Positions 27,602 to 38,821 of a DNA stretch of 64,000 bases are shown here, one piece after another. The stretch is taken from NCBI GenBank assembly GCA_963855995.1, contig OY979716.1:39619318-39683317 (forward strand), read 5' to 3'. The notes under the pieces were generated by a model. It saw only the letters and a list, made by a program, of their open reading frames with translations. It was not told the origin of the DNA and ran no database searches. Both the position numbers and the translations under genes were made by a program. How positions within the stretch are numbered: position 1 is the stretch's first letter; every line of letters starts with the position of its first letter. Origin of the DNA: Muricea muricata. Its lineage: Eukaryota > Cnidaria > Anthozoa > Malacalcyonacea > Plexauridae.

Positions 27602-27826
27602 TCACAAAGCCTGTTTGTATAGGTTGATGGTGACCCAGACAAGCCGACAAAAACGTGTGCACACATCACTTACATCCTCGGGTGTCTCTGCCAAAGACAA
27701 TCCCATGTAGGAGTCGACCTTGGGTTGCTCAAACAGAGCGATTTCCTCTTCCGACTGTTTTGATTTTCGTTTTCGCTTGGCAGGCTTGGACTGTCGTCCA
27801 CAGCAACGAGAAAGCGTGTTTCCCAT
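27602..27826 (-). CDS. First exon of an unknown acylated protein, copy 1
   Basis: Starts MGNTLSRCCGRQSKPAKRKR, i.e. Gly2 for myristoylation, CC for palmitoylation and a basic patch: a plasma-membrane targeting signature. It continues to PKVDSYMGLSLAETPED, where GATGTAAGTGATG gives a good splice donor, so the last residues as translated are probably intron. The same exon, identical in protein sequence, is at 50800-51024. The downstream exons were not found in the window. It could be an exon of a duplicated host gene or of the dispersed unit itself. Confidence 0.5.
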   Translation of the reverse strand: MGNTLSRCCGRQSKPAKRKRKSKQSEEEIALFEQPKVDSYMGLSLAETPEDVSDVCTRFCRLVWVTINLYKQAL

Positions 27827-28559
27827 TGTTAAAAAACAAAATTAAAAAGGCAATTTACACAACGCTCAATTCCTCGCTAATTTTTACCTTTTTACACTGT
27901 GAAAGAACAGCTCGAAGTGTGAAGCATTAGTGACGAATAACAGATATTTAATAACAGATATAATAATATTGGATAATTAAGAAGCGTGCGCGCGTTTAGC
28001 AGGCTGCATGCGTGCGTAAAATTTTGATCATAGAAGGTTTTTAGGGAGTCAGATCGATTGTTCGCTGAGAAGCTTTCTAAACCTTTCTTAAATGCACAGT
28101 AAGAGCTTAGAAGCCTGAGAGATTCTGGAAAACTAATTCATAAGAAAGCTCCACTCTAACTAAAAGATCGTTTCGAGGATTTTTAAACAAATAGTTTACG
28201 ATGAGAATCTCTAAGATTATAAGAACTGTCGTTGGGAGAAAAATCTTTTGAAGATGAACGTTGTTGTTGAGAGTATCAAATATGAGGGTTGTTTTTTTTT
28301 TGCTTTAAACTATTTGTAGCTAATGCTTTCCATTTGAGCTCATCGCGAAAAGAACAAGAGAGCCAAACAGGGATACAATAGGAAAAACAAGGTTCCACTA
28401 AATTTTTGAACTGCTTCCTTACTAATAAAATCTATGATTGTGTTGAGAGCACCGATACGACCTGCACTTCTTAAAACCTATTCTCCTGTTTGAATATTTA
28501 TCAACTTGTCTACCATAGACCAACTTTAAAGGCATCAAAGACCTCAGGGAAAAAAAGGT

Positions 28560-28700
28560 CTTGAGTTGCGATCAGGTACTCAATTGTGCTGAGATCTTGA
28601 GTTGTGCTGAAGTCTTGAGTTGCGCTGAAGTCTTGAATTGTGCTAAGGTTTTGAATTGTGCTTAGGTTTGGGCTTGTGCTGACGTATTGAGTTATGCTGA
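28560..28700. repeat. About 18-bp minisatellite (GAAGTCTTGAGTTGC), copy 1
   Basis: Tandem degenerate units of the type TGAAGTCTTGAATTGTGC. It is homologous to 52315-52515. Confidence 0.8.
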
Positions 28701-29264
28701 TGCATGTCATCATAATTCAATACGCAAAACACAAACCAAGACGACGTCATGTTCAGTGACTGGTAAAACCCATATTAAAGTTAAGCATTTTTCAGTTAAA
28801 TTCATTTTTTATCAAAGGCGAGTTCAATATTCCTGTACATCATTGCTTTTTATGCATTTCTGACCTTGCTGTCCTGAGTTTGCACTAAGCTCTTGAGTTG
28901 CATAAAAATAATTGTCGTTAGGCATATATGTACAAGTATTTTTAATCAATAATATTAGGTTACAATACTTTTCGCGCACATGGGGCAAATCTATTCGCTC
29001 TTCTACGCTGTGGTGCGTTGCGTTTGTCAAGTGTCCACTATTTTCTTATCTTTTCGAAGACTACGTGTCCTTGTGTTGATGACTTTATGTGAGTTTTAAT
29101 GATATGAGTTGCTTTATGTCCTCTTCGCCCATATCCATATGGACTAAAACTTCTTTGCCTCCTACGATTTGCTGCTGTTCTTTTCTGTCGGTTATCTTTA
29201 GTCTTGGGAATATTTCCCCGTGGACAAGTTGTTCTCAGGTCTGGTGTTTCCCTTTGGTGTGCAG

Positions 29265-29460
29265 TTGTGTTTTGTTCAGTTGTGTATTCTTCGGTTTTGT
29301 ATTGTTCCATTGTGTAATGTTCCGTTGTGTAATCTTCCGTTGTATATTGTTCCATTGTGTAATGTTTCGTTGTGTAACGTTCCGTTTGTAATGCTCAATT
29401 GTGTGGTGTTCCGTGTTGAAATGTTCAGCTCGGTAATGTTCGGTTGGGGAGTGTTCAGTT
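29265..29460. repeat. About 15-bp minisatellite (TTGTGTAATGTTCCG), copy 1
   Basis: About 12 degenerate tandem units. Homologous to 55610-55760. It creates Thr/Glu/Tyr-rich frames on the minus strand that are not genes. Confidence 0.85.
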
Positions 29461-29514
29461 GTGGCGGCATATGTACATAGGATGGACTCAGAAGTGTGGT
29501 AATGAGAAATCATG

Positions 29515-31328
29515 TATTGAGATGTTGTGTAGTGGGTTATGAGTTGTTGAAGTATGAGCTGTTTGGTTATGGTGCGTTGAGATGTTGAGTATTTCCTTTT
29601 GTGTAATTAATTAGTCCGCACTGTGAGATGAGATGCTGCTGCTGGGGTGTGTGGAAGTAGTAGTAAGTGACTCCGTATTGGATTGGTGCGTATCCGACTC
29701 TGTTTAGTCTGTTGGTGTTTGTGTGTGCAACATCTATCCCAAGGATAAACACCCGACCGTTGACTTTTTTATCGCTTGTAGGAGCATCCAAAAATGAGAG
29801 AAAACGAGTGTGTTAATGTTTGTATAAGTATTCATTAGTACGGATACTGTGATTAGCGCAAAGTGATATCTTGCTGGCAACTCGAAAAACTAAAGGCTAA
29901 CTCGCCATTAATTTGTTTTCTGATGCGACATTAGGTGTTCTTGAATTTAGCCGGCACTTGAACTAACCCCCCCCCCCCCCATCTCTGTCGGCAAAAGCTC
30001 CGGTTTACGTTGGTTAATACGTTGGAAAAGAAGTGTTCTAATATATATGCATCACTATAAGTCATTGTATAAAGAAGTTAACCTTACAAGGCCACTGATA
30101 ACATGTATGTAATTCAGTGTGTAAGAAACTTACCTGTTTCAGAACAGCCGGAGCTGGGGGAATTTTCTTTAGTTGCTTAATAATTCCAGAAAAAAATTGA
30201 AATGTGATTTAGTCTGGATACATTGCATCTCCAAAACACGTGTTATAGCTATTGATTTACACAGGGCAATATTTGTACTTCTATTTTGCTTTAAATAAAT
30301 ACATAATGCTAACCTGCAGTGATGAAAAACTTTCATTACAATGGAAAGCAATTTGATTGTGAAAGTTTTATAACCAGCATCAAAATTCTTAGATTCTTAG
30401 AGATCTTAATGAAAGAATGATAGTAATAGTATATATGATACAGATTCAGCTATTATTGCTCATGTGATTTATTTAATTTGTATAAGTAGATATAATTGTT
30501 CATATTTCATATAGTTAGGTTCATTTGTTAATGTTTTGTGCCATTATTGAATGATTATAACGAATCCAAAAAGGCAAGGACTATCATAAGCTTGGACTAT
30601 CATACATATAATGTGGTTCTATAAAATTAAATGGCATGTGACTATTGTCATACAAAACTCGACTGGTTGAACTTTGTTGGAACAATAGCTAGCATTTTAG
30701 ACTACATACGTGTAGATGTAAATGCTTTGAAGGCGTGAAATATCTAGGAAAGTAAATAATGATCCTATGAAATGAACTGACCAAAAGTGTTCTATATTCA
30801 TCGTTAGCGTGAAACTAAACTTGAACAGAGGTAACAATTTTCATTTGTTTTGTACAAACTGTTTTGTATTTTATTTAAATACAAGATGATAATGCAAGTA
30901 TTATACGACTTAAATGCACCTTTCTAACCACCATCTGGAGCTTCCCTGATATCCTCGCCACACTTAACGAGGCCTCGCTGACTTTAAGCATCTATTAAAA
31001 ACGTTTTACTCGATAAAATGACCAAAAGAAATTATTAATTTTCAAACGTGCTGACCAAGCGAATCATCCACGTACAGTTGTTATTTATGTCAAAATATCG
31101 ATCATATATTTTTTGAACTTGCCGATTGCCCAGTGTTTATTCTCTATACTGTAATTCTGTGCTTTTATTTTGCCCTTATTTAGCCAGTATAAGATTCGAA
31201 GAGCGTCTTTATCAAGCAGTTTGCAATTTTGATAACAATTTATTTGTAAAATGTGAAGGACTGTTTAACGACATTCATTTTTCGCACCATTAGTACTATT
31301 TGCACAATTTCGCAACAAAGGGCTAACT
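29515..31328 (+). repeat. Dispersed repeat, copy B
   Basis: Uninterrupted counterpart of copy A (16830-16967 plus 20827-22518). At the Harbinger target it reads GTAGTAGTAAGTGACTCCG with no insertion. It includes a poly-C run at about 29968-29980. Confidence 0.75.
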
Positions 31329-33344
31329 AGATATGACATAATATTAATTGATAATTTAGTGCGCATAACACGTACTTGTTCCGAGAAAGCTTGCTGGGTT
31401 GGCATCATCATTTTTCCAATGACTCTGAATAAAAAAGTTGTTCAGTGCAACAATATTATGATTAAAGCTAGGAATGAAAATTCTTCTATAAAAGATCATT
31501 ATTCAATGCCCAGCATTATCATTTAATATAATAATCGCACATAATCTTTGTACAAACCTGAAATCATCAAACTGGTGTGACAGAGTAGACAACATTTCCT
31601 TGATAACGATTGCTTTAGCATTTTACAATAAAAAAATAAGTTACTAAATTAAACCGCAGGTTGATACTAAACGTATATTGTAGTTAAATGCTTAAAGTAC
31701 TTACCTTTGAGAGTTCTGAATAACTTCCTAGAAATTTGTTAGAAAAGCTTGATAAAAAAGACATGGAAAGTTAGTGGTATGAGGACAGTATTCAATACAC
31801 ACACGTGAGACATGATTGATTTGTTTACTTTGCAACAGTGTCTTTAAGCGGAAAAAACATTCACACATATGTAGTAGCTATATTGATAAATTGACGTGGT
31901 TCTAGGAAATTTTATATTACATTGCAATGCACACCTGCGACCATTAGAAATCACCAGCATAGTAAGCACTCCTATTTCATTGGTAACAGTAAAAGAACAG
32001 GAAGTAATGTTTTACGAAGAAACAGAACACAGTGGTTTCAAGAACGACTTGTAGAGCATAATTAATAGGAGGTAAACGGGGGGGACGGTGCATCACGTTT
32101 CACAATTCACGTGTCTTAAAGAAGGAGCTTCTCCTCTCATCTACATACATTACAGTTTGTTTACAACTGTATATCTAGTTCTTTTAGGCAGACTAGATTT
32201 TATTTCTTTGACTATGAATAATCCTATGAATCATAGGATATGATATTATATGGTATCGACCTCAGAAAAGTCCCTGAATAATTTTCATACTCTTTTTTGA
32301 ACAATCGACTCACAGTTCACGAGCTTGACATCTATTATTCTCATTTCACGGAGCATTTTTACATTGAGAATCATGCCCGCGAACTTGGGACAATCAAATT
32401 TCACGGCACCAAAATCAAACACTTCACATGAAAAGATATCAGCCAATGATGGCTTAGGAGAAAACCCTTTACCACCTTCAGGTAAAACTGTGAAACCTTA
32501 AATGGCAAATAGGTTCTTTATTGGTTCTTTATTCACCAGTCGTTGTCTTACTTCCCATTTACTCGTGTACACGGCAACAATAAATGTAGCAAATGATTAC
32601 ACAAGCTACAAAGTGTTACATAGTCCTAAATTTATCGTACGCATATAGTGAGTGCATGTACTAGAGGAAACTTGCTAAGTTGGCACAATGGACCCGCATT
32701 TCTGAACCAGTCTTTGCAACAAGCGCTTCCAGGTTCTACAACAAAAAATAAAGTCACAAATGCATAAAATCCTCGCAATTTCATCCTTCATTACAGTCAG
32801 TCGTAATAAAAAATTAATTCCGTACTTGTTCCTGGAAAGCTTAAAGTGTTGGCATCATTTTTTAAGCAATTAGTCTGAGGAAAAAACACAAGCAATCATC
32901 TTGACCTTGTTTTTTACAACAGTTGTTTTAAATTTCAACTTCTTTGCAATTTTAGTTCATATACCTGCTGTTACTATACTGTCCAAGCAGAATAGTCTGC
33001 ATTTGAGACTCATCTTCATCTGTCATTACAAACGGAAATTTGATTTCTAAAAAGATAAATGCGATATAATAAATGATATGTATAGCCATGCCATACGTAA
33101 TTGACAAATATAGCAACTAAATTTTCGGAATTACATGAAGTACTTCCATAGGTTGTTGTCATAGCAGCACGGCAATTGTTATTCTTTCTGTACATTTTTT
33201 AAAATGACAAAATATTGAGTTTTTAATCCTTGTTTTATTGACAATTTTTTTAAATGGCACAACATTTGTCATCGGTATGTTATTACGCCTAATGTAAGCT
33301 TAAATTTGGTATAAAATACGACCTATTAATTACATTAATAATAA
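31329..33344. other. Non-coding DNA, no gene recognised
   Basis: AT-rich DNA without coding signal. 32930-33115 is a repeat shared with 24270-24460. Confidence 0.45.
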
Positions 33345-33350
33345 GAAGAC

Positions 33351-33700
33351 TACAGAGCCCTGGAAGTACCACTGATAGTACACACTTTTTTTTTTATTAA
33401 AGCAAACATTTTCTTTGTTACACAAACTTTTTTTCGTATAGCACAAACTTTTTTGTATAGCACAAACTTTTTTTCGAAACACAAACTTTTTTTCGGAACA
33501 CAAACTTTTTTCGAAACACAAACTTTTTTCGAAACACAAACTTTTTTCGAAACACAAACTTTTTTCGAAACACAAACTTTTTTCGAAACACAAACTTTTT
33601 TCGAAACACAAACTTTTTTTAAGTGCAAACTTTTTTCGAAACACAAACTCTTTTTCGAAACACAATTCACAAACTTTTTTCGGAACACAAGCATTTAGCA
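33351..33700. repeat. Left TIR with 16-18-bp tandem array
   Basis: Unique terminal part 33351-33430, then variant units (GTATAGCACAAAC) and about ten near-identical units CGAAACACAAACTTTTTT up to about 33690. The mirrored array is at 41605-41833. Confidence 0.85.
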
Positions 33701-33707
33701 CAAGCAC

Positions 33708-34340
33708 ATGTGGCTGGAAGTCGGACCGTCAAATAATAATCCTGCGATTATGTGCCAGTACTTTCTGGACTGCGTTAAACAAGTTGGCTGTACAGCTCAG
33801 ATTATTAGAGGTGATAGAGGGACTGAAAACAAGAATGTTGCAGCGGTACAGCGCTTTTTTAGAGGAGCTGATCAGGACGAATTTGCAGGCGATAGAAGTT
33901 TTTGTTACGGTAAATCCGTCTCAAATCAACGGATTGAAGCGTGGTGGAGTTTTCTTCGCAGGAAATGTGCTGACTGGTGGATTAATTACTTTAAAGATGT
34001 CAGAGAAAGGGGAATTTATAACGACGGAAACAATGTTCATGTAGAGTGCCTAAAATTCTGTTTCAGTGATCTTATTCAGAAAGAACTTCAGCGAGTAGCA
34101 AGGCTGTGAAATCTGCATAAAATAAGACCATCTACTAATGCTGACTCGCCCGACGGTCGACCTGATATAATGTATCATATACCTTTAGCAACTGGAACTA
34201 GAGATTTTGGATACCGGGTGAGTGAAGAAGAGATTCAAATTGCAAGGGGGATGTGCGCTGTTGAACGACCAGCATCTGGCTGCTCGCAGGAGTTCAACGC
34301 ATTGGCAGAAATGATTATGCAGGAAAACGAACTAGTTTGA
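33708..34340 (+). pseudogene. Integrase core fragment (rve type) with premature stop
   Basis: The frame reads MWLEVGPSNNNPAIMCQYFL, then IIRGDRGTENKNVAAVQRFF (second catalytic Asp), and a later SNQRIEAWWSFLRRK (catalytic Glu). A TGA at 34107-34109 stops it, but the same frame continues with NLHKIRPSTNADSPDGRPDI to a TGA at 34338-34340; a Trp is usual at that position before N-x-H-x-IRPS. The part with the first catalytic Asp is missing: the frame begins directly next to the TIR array, so the 5' half has been deleted. This copy cannot supply transposase. Confidence 0.75.
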
Positions 34341-36197
34341 CCCAATAATAAAGAAGAAGCAGAAGAGCTATACCTAGTATTGCTCAGACTAATTGAAGAT
34401 ATATTTTAAATGATAAACTTAAACAGGTGGTCAATAGTTCAAACTATATTTTATAGTATTTTATAATTAAAGTTCCTTTCTATCAATTGTAAGGTTCCTA
34501 TATATACGTGGTTTCATAACTTTAATAATTAACCTTCTTACTATACTGTTGAAAATATTTAGATGGATAGCTCGGCCCTACGACTTTTAGAGAAAATATT
34601 CAATGAGAAACACAATATAGTAAAAATTAGGAACATATACACAGAATGTCGTGAAAGTAGGTAACTTTAATCAGGTTTCACTATAGTTTTAAGTATTGCA
34701 TGATTGATAAAAGCCTAATCTGTTCACCTTTTATTCTTTACCGTCAAAAGTACGATAATTACAACGCAACAACAGATAGATCATACATATCTGAATGAAA
34801 ATAATTTTAATCTAACTGAACTAAAAACGTTTGTACACTTACAGTATATATCTATATACTATATGTGCTAATAATATCTCTAGTGATAATAAAAGGGCAT
34901 TAACCTGCTGAAACTATGGAGACGGACCATCATTCTTATAATCCGACATGCAATCAGATTTTCATGCTTGAAATCAAGAACGGCGACGAATTTATAGTTT
35001 CATGTTCGTGACCGTAAACAAGTACAGCTGTCGCCAACCACACATGTGGGCTCATTTAGTCTACTACACCATTGTAGTGACTATAGCGCTAGGTCGACGC
35101 GTACGCAAATATGAATTATCGTTTATTTGCCCAAGTTCGTCCAAACATATCCGTCTCTAGTATCGCTCGGGTTACTTTCCAAAAATCAACGATAATTAAA
35201 ACATAGACATGGTTAACAGAAAATAGACATGGCTCGGAAGGTCGGAAAGCTTCAAACAGTTTTCCATTGAAAGTAAAACCTATGTTGAAAAGTACATGAA
35301 GGTGCATGAATTCTTTGTTTTAGGTATCTTAATATTCAATTGCGATTGATTTCTGCGTTTTCCATTGGATAATCATCTCATTATCGAGAAAAACAATGTG
35401 TTCACTCACCACGAAGGTGCACAAATTTCCATAAACGAAAACAAAAACATAGAGCAATGACTTTTGTTTACTTTCCTAACCATGTGCATTTTATATTAAC
35501 TATGATTAAAACAATCCAACATCTTAACTATTTAAACACAACATGGTAGCAATGGACAACTTGCGCTTTAGACTAATTTTATAAATAGATAAAGAAAAGG
35601 AAATCAATTGCCGCAGCTGGAAAAAACACACTAACCCTTAGAGTTGCAAAGTTTGGTTCGGAAATGTTGTAAAATGCTGAAAATATAGCCCTACGTGCGA
35701 AATTGCCAAGTTTTGTTTTCTTTTGTATTACAAACGGAAAATTGGTGACTAATTTAGTTACCAATTTCTGCTTGTAATACAAAAGTATACAAAATTTGGC
35801 AACTTCGCAGGGCTATATTTTCCGTATTTTACAACATTTCTGAACCAAACTTTGGAATTCAATTAATTTTGATAATTTCTTCCGGGCAAATTCCTTTTTT
35901 TGCCCAAATCAACTCTAAAGCGACAGTTGTCCATTAGCTCTCTATTAGTTACACAACGAATATAGGTTGGCAAGTTCGTCGATCCAATTTGCATTGAAAA
36001 TCGTTATAGTGTTTCCCTGGAAGCTCGTCTACTTGGTGTTGGTTTTGGTACTGGCCCAAACGCAGTTGTATAAATTATTTTAACCATGAAGCAAAGCACG
36101 TTTTTGCGTTACAATATCAACAAAAGAACTAACTAAAAAGTGATAAAACTATAATAAGTTTATTGTTTGTTATCTAGCGCAGTGATTTCTAACCTTC
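34341..36197. other. Transposon interior without recognised gene
   Basis: AT-rich. The only structure noted is the foldback repeat at 35640-35860, listed separately. Confidence 0.5.
35640..35860. repeat. Foldback repeat, arms about 100 bp
   Basis: CAAAGTTTGGTTCGGAAATG (35647) pairs with CATTTCTGAACCAAACTTTG (to 35854), and ATATAGCCCT, TTGCCAAGTTTTG and TTGTATTACAA also pair across a short centre near 35750. A short palindromic MITE inside the transposon. Confidence 0.75.
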
Positions 36198-37250
36198 TTA
36201 CACCAAATGAAATTTCCAAGATTCTGGGTTTTTCAAAAGTGCGTCTAATTGAGATTGGAAATCGTGGTAACTCACGTATCCTCCTGAGGGCAAATCGATG
36301 ATCCCAGAACATGTATGAGCCGATATGTGGGGGAGATTTCCAACGTTGAGGTGGAAGATTACTTTGAGATCCTTAACAGCAAGGACGTCGGAACCAGTAA
36401 AAAACCGATATAGAACTTTAATCTTTTCGTTGTTGCAAGCTTTGATATATCGCCTTAGGAATGCAAAAACGGTGGCTTGGGATTTTGTGAGGCTAGCTTC
36501 ATCATCGACGTGTGTAAGCCGGAAGACTTTCTCCGCCGTAACTGATAATTCGTCGTAAAACACATCAATGTCAGATGGATTCGCCCAGATGGGATCTTGC
36601 GATGGAGCGTCAGTAATTCCTTTTTGGAATGGTCTGAATGCCCACATTGATTTCCGTAACAGCTCGCACCGACCTATTCTCACAAGATGGTCATACAAGG
36701 TTTCCGGTGAGGGGATAGAGCGGACACCAAACTGCGCAACAATTTACAACAGCTCTTCTTTCTCTTCTTCACTGTACGATGACTGGCGCATGCACTGCGA
36801 CAAAAATTGTCGTTCATGATCGGTCACAAATTCCAGAAGTCCTTGGACAAGTTCATCTTGTTCAATTGAATTTTCGCCGAACATCATCGCTTTAATAAAT
36901 ATCTTGGATATTCTGGTAGGAAACATACCACTGCAGATGTATCCATGAAGAGCGACACGGCCAAATAACGTAACAAGATCATCACACATATCAGGTCCAA
37001 ACCTGGGCACCACAGCGTTAGCTCCTTCAAAATGCATTTTAAAGATTTCATCCCAAAGGATATTGTAAACGGCTCGTTTAGGACCGTCAAGATCTTGTGC
37101 AGATTCTCCTTGGATATTAAATTGAGGGAGAGTTTTACAGAATTCTTGTTCTGAATATAGTTTCATTAGCGTTTCAACAACGTTCAACCGATGGATTGAA
37201 ATAGTCGCCGTCTTCTCCAGGAAATTACAGGCAAACGCAGAGTGATTCCT
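36198..37250 (-). pseudogene. HECT-type ubiquitin-ligase-like C-terminal exon, one in-frame stop
   Basis: After an acceptor (TTACTTACAG at about 37250) the frame runs NHSAFACNFLEKTATISIHR, then MKLYSEQEFCKTL and PRFGPDMCDDLVTLFGRVALHG, and meets a TAA at 36746-36744. The same frame continues to 36198 with FGVRSIPSPETLYDHLVRIG, VFYDELSVTAEKVFRL, and LPHISAHTCSGIIDLPSGGY ... FQSQLDALLKNPESWKF. The late HTC-x-x-x-x-LP block is the catalytic-Cys region of HECT domains; transposon-encoded HECT-like proteins annotated as 'G2/M phase-specific E3 ligase-like' have the same ending. Reads leftward, downstream of the SAM/UBX gene, and may be the 3' part of the same gene. Confidence 0.65.
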
Positions 37251-38142
37251 GTAAGTAAAGTGAACGAAAAGTTAAATTGAAATTCAAAATTAAAACAAAC
37301 AGCCACGGAAAATATCGCAAAAACATTTTTATCAATTAAAATGCTTTCGGGCTGGAGGGACTCGAACAAGACAGGAGAAAACAGCAAAAAGTCCGAGTTT
37401 TTAGAACATTGAAGTAAAACTGTAAAACGAACACACTAACGAATTATCCTTCTGCTGACCTACCAGAAGTTATTGCATGGCTTCCAGGTTTTGGTTAGCA
37501 GGTGATTAAGTCTACTTTAAGGCTACCAAGAACGCCATCAAAGATTTATTAATATATTCTGTTGCATATGAACAAACCTTTTTCGCTTAATTCGTTTCAG
37601 ACTAAATAAAAATCATATCATTTACTGATTATTGTCATGTTGGTTTATCTTATTGTATTGGCCATAAATAACTACAACCTTTATTATTTATTTAAAGTAA
37701 TTCAAGAGAGTTTTGACTGGCTAAGCGCTGTTAGTGAGATCTTAATATCCGCTCGGTAGCTGCCCAAATTTGGAGTTATGGCGTCAGCCGTCGCATATTG
37801 AAAACAATTATATGAAGTTTTGACGTAATTTCGTCGTATATTGAAAACGCTAATTTATGCGGCTTATACCAAAAGCAGGAAAATACGGCTTTCTCAAATA
37901 AAACATTCGTCGAACCTGAGGAAGCTGAAATTAATGAAATTGTTCCTGAAGAAAGTCTAAAAAACTCAAAAAAGCGACAAAAGGAAGCAAAGCGCTCTTT
38001 GAAGAGTATCCATGGGAAAAGAAGCTTGGCCATCCACATAATAGCGCCGGGCATTCACACAATAGCGAAGAACTTGCTTTGGTAACGTTTAAACCGAAAT
38101 ATTTACAAATAAATTATAAAACAATTATTAAATTCGGTTCTC

Positions 38143-38245
38143 GCAGGATATGAGGAATTATTAAGGCCTCAGTTTGTGTTATCTGCCACAGCTTCGCTTC
38201 GGCAGATAACACAAACCTCGGCCTTAATAATTCCTCATATCCTGC
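38143..38245. repeat. 45-bp-arm foldback
   Basis: GCAGGATATGAGGAATTATT (38143) and its complement AATAATTCCTCATATCCTGC (to 38245) continue to GTGTTATCTGCC / GGCAGATAACAC around a 13-nt loop. The arms differ at about three positions. Confidence 0.85.
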
Positions 38246-38679
38246 TCGACCTCATTCAATACTTGTTTAATATATGACAAAATGTTTTCCAGCGTTCCAA
38301 AAGGGGCTAAACAAATGTAACGGAATTCAGTGCTGCCAATCATCATGCAAATTAATGTTTGTTGGATTAAATTAGATTCCATAATCTTTCTGCATTATTA
38401 TCTTTAACTTAGCCAAATTAGGAGCATGCCAAAGATGAGCAGGGGGCGAGGGATTTTAATGAATTGATGAAAAATTTAAGCCCTCAACTAGTTGGAAAAG
38501 ATGTCTCTTCCCATGGCTCGTCCTAAAATAGTATGACCCCCTTGCCAACAACAGTGTAGCCAGTGTTTGAGCCTGGACAGAGGAGGACACAAAGCAAACA
38601 CAAAATCCGAACATGAGCGCGACTCGAGAACACTTTTTTAGGATGGGGGTGGGTAAATGACATGCTTCAAGGTCCATAA

Positions 38680-38725
38680 CCTTCTGTCTATAACCTTCTG
38701 TCTATAACCCTCTGTCTATAACCCT
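38680..38725. repeat. Short tandem repeat (CTGTCTATAACC)
   Basis: Four units of about 15 bp (AACCTTCTGTCTAT). Confidence 0.8.
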
Positions 38726-38821
38726 TCTCCAGGCCCTTCCTGCTATCCGCACCCTCCCTCCTGCTGCTTTCTGGCAAATCCTCAGTGTAACAAGCACTTC
38801 GTTAAAAAATTGTCAACCAAT

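Larger units (their letters stand above)
25160..31328 (+). repeat. Large dispersed unit, copy 1
   Basis: The order of segments here recurs at 49395-56097: the TATCCCACTTTTCTTC start, the AGTCAAACAGTTCTTCAGGG segment, the MGNTLSRCC exon, the AGTCTTGAGTTGC minisatellite, the TGTGTAATGTTCCG minisatellite and the GTCCG/GTATCCGACTCTG part. Copy 1 holds about 850 bases (25595-26440) lacking in copy 2. It includes dispersed repeat copy B (29515-31328). Whether it is a segmental duplication or a long non-autonomous transposon is undecided. Confidence 0.65.
37251..38821. other. Putative introns of the transposon gene; no exon recognised
   Basis: Contains the foldback at 38143-38245 and a tandem AACCTTCTGTCTAT repeat (38680-38725). 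No convincing coding segment on either strand. Confidence 0.45.

Noticed and set aside
29038-29513. Thr/Glu/Tyr-rich minus-strand frames (also 55297-56308)
   Set aside because: Created by the 15-bp minisatellite; the homologous copies break the frame differently.
33470-33690. CRISPR-like direct repeats
   Set aside because: Units are contiguous without spacers and form a transposon TIR in a eukaryotic genome.
33330-33707. Lys/Phe/Cys repeat frames (also 41503-41901)
   Set aside because: Translations of the TIR tandem arrays in several frames and both strands; no start context, no non-repeat part.
36325-36819. Plus-strand frames across the HECT-like exon
   Set aside because: Antisense to the HECT-type frame carrying the HTC and LPSGGY block.
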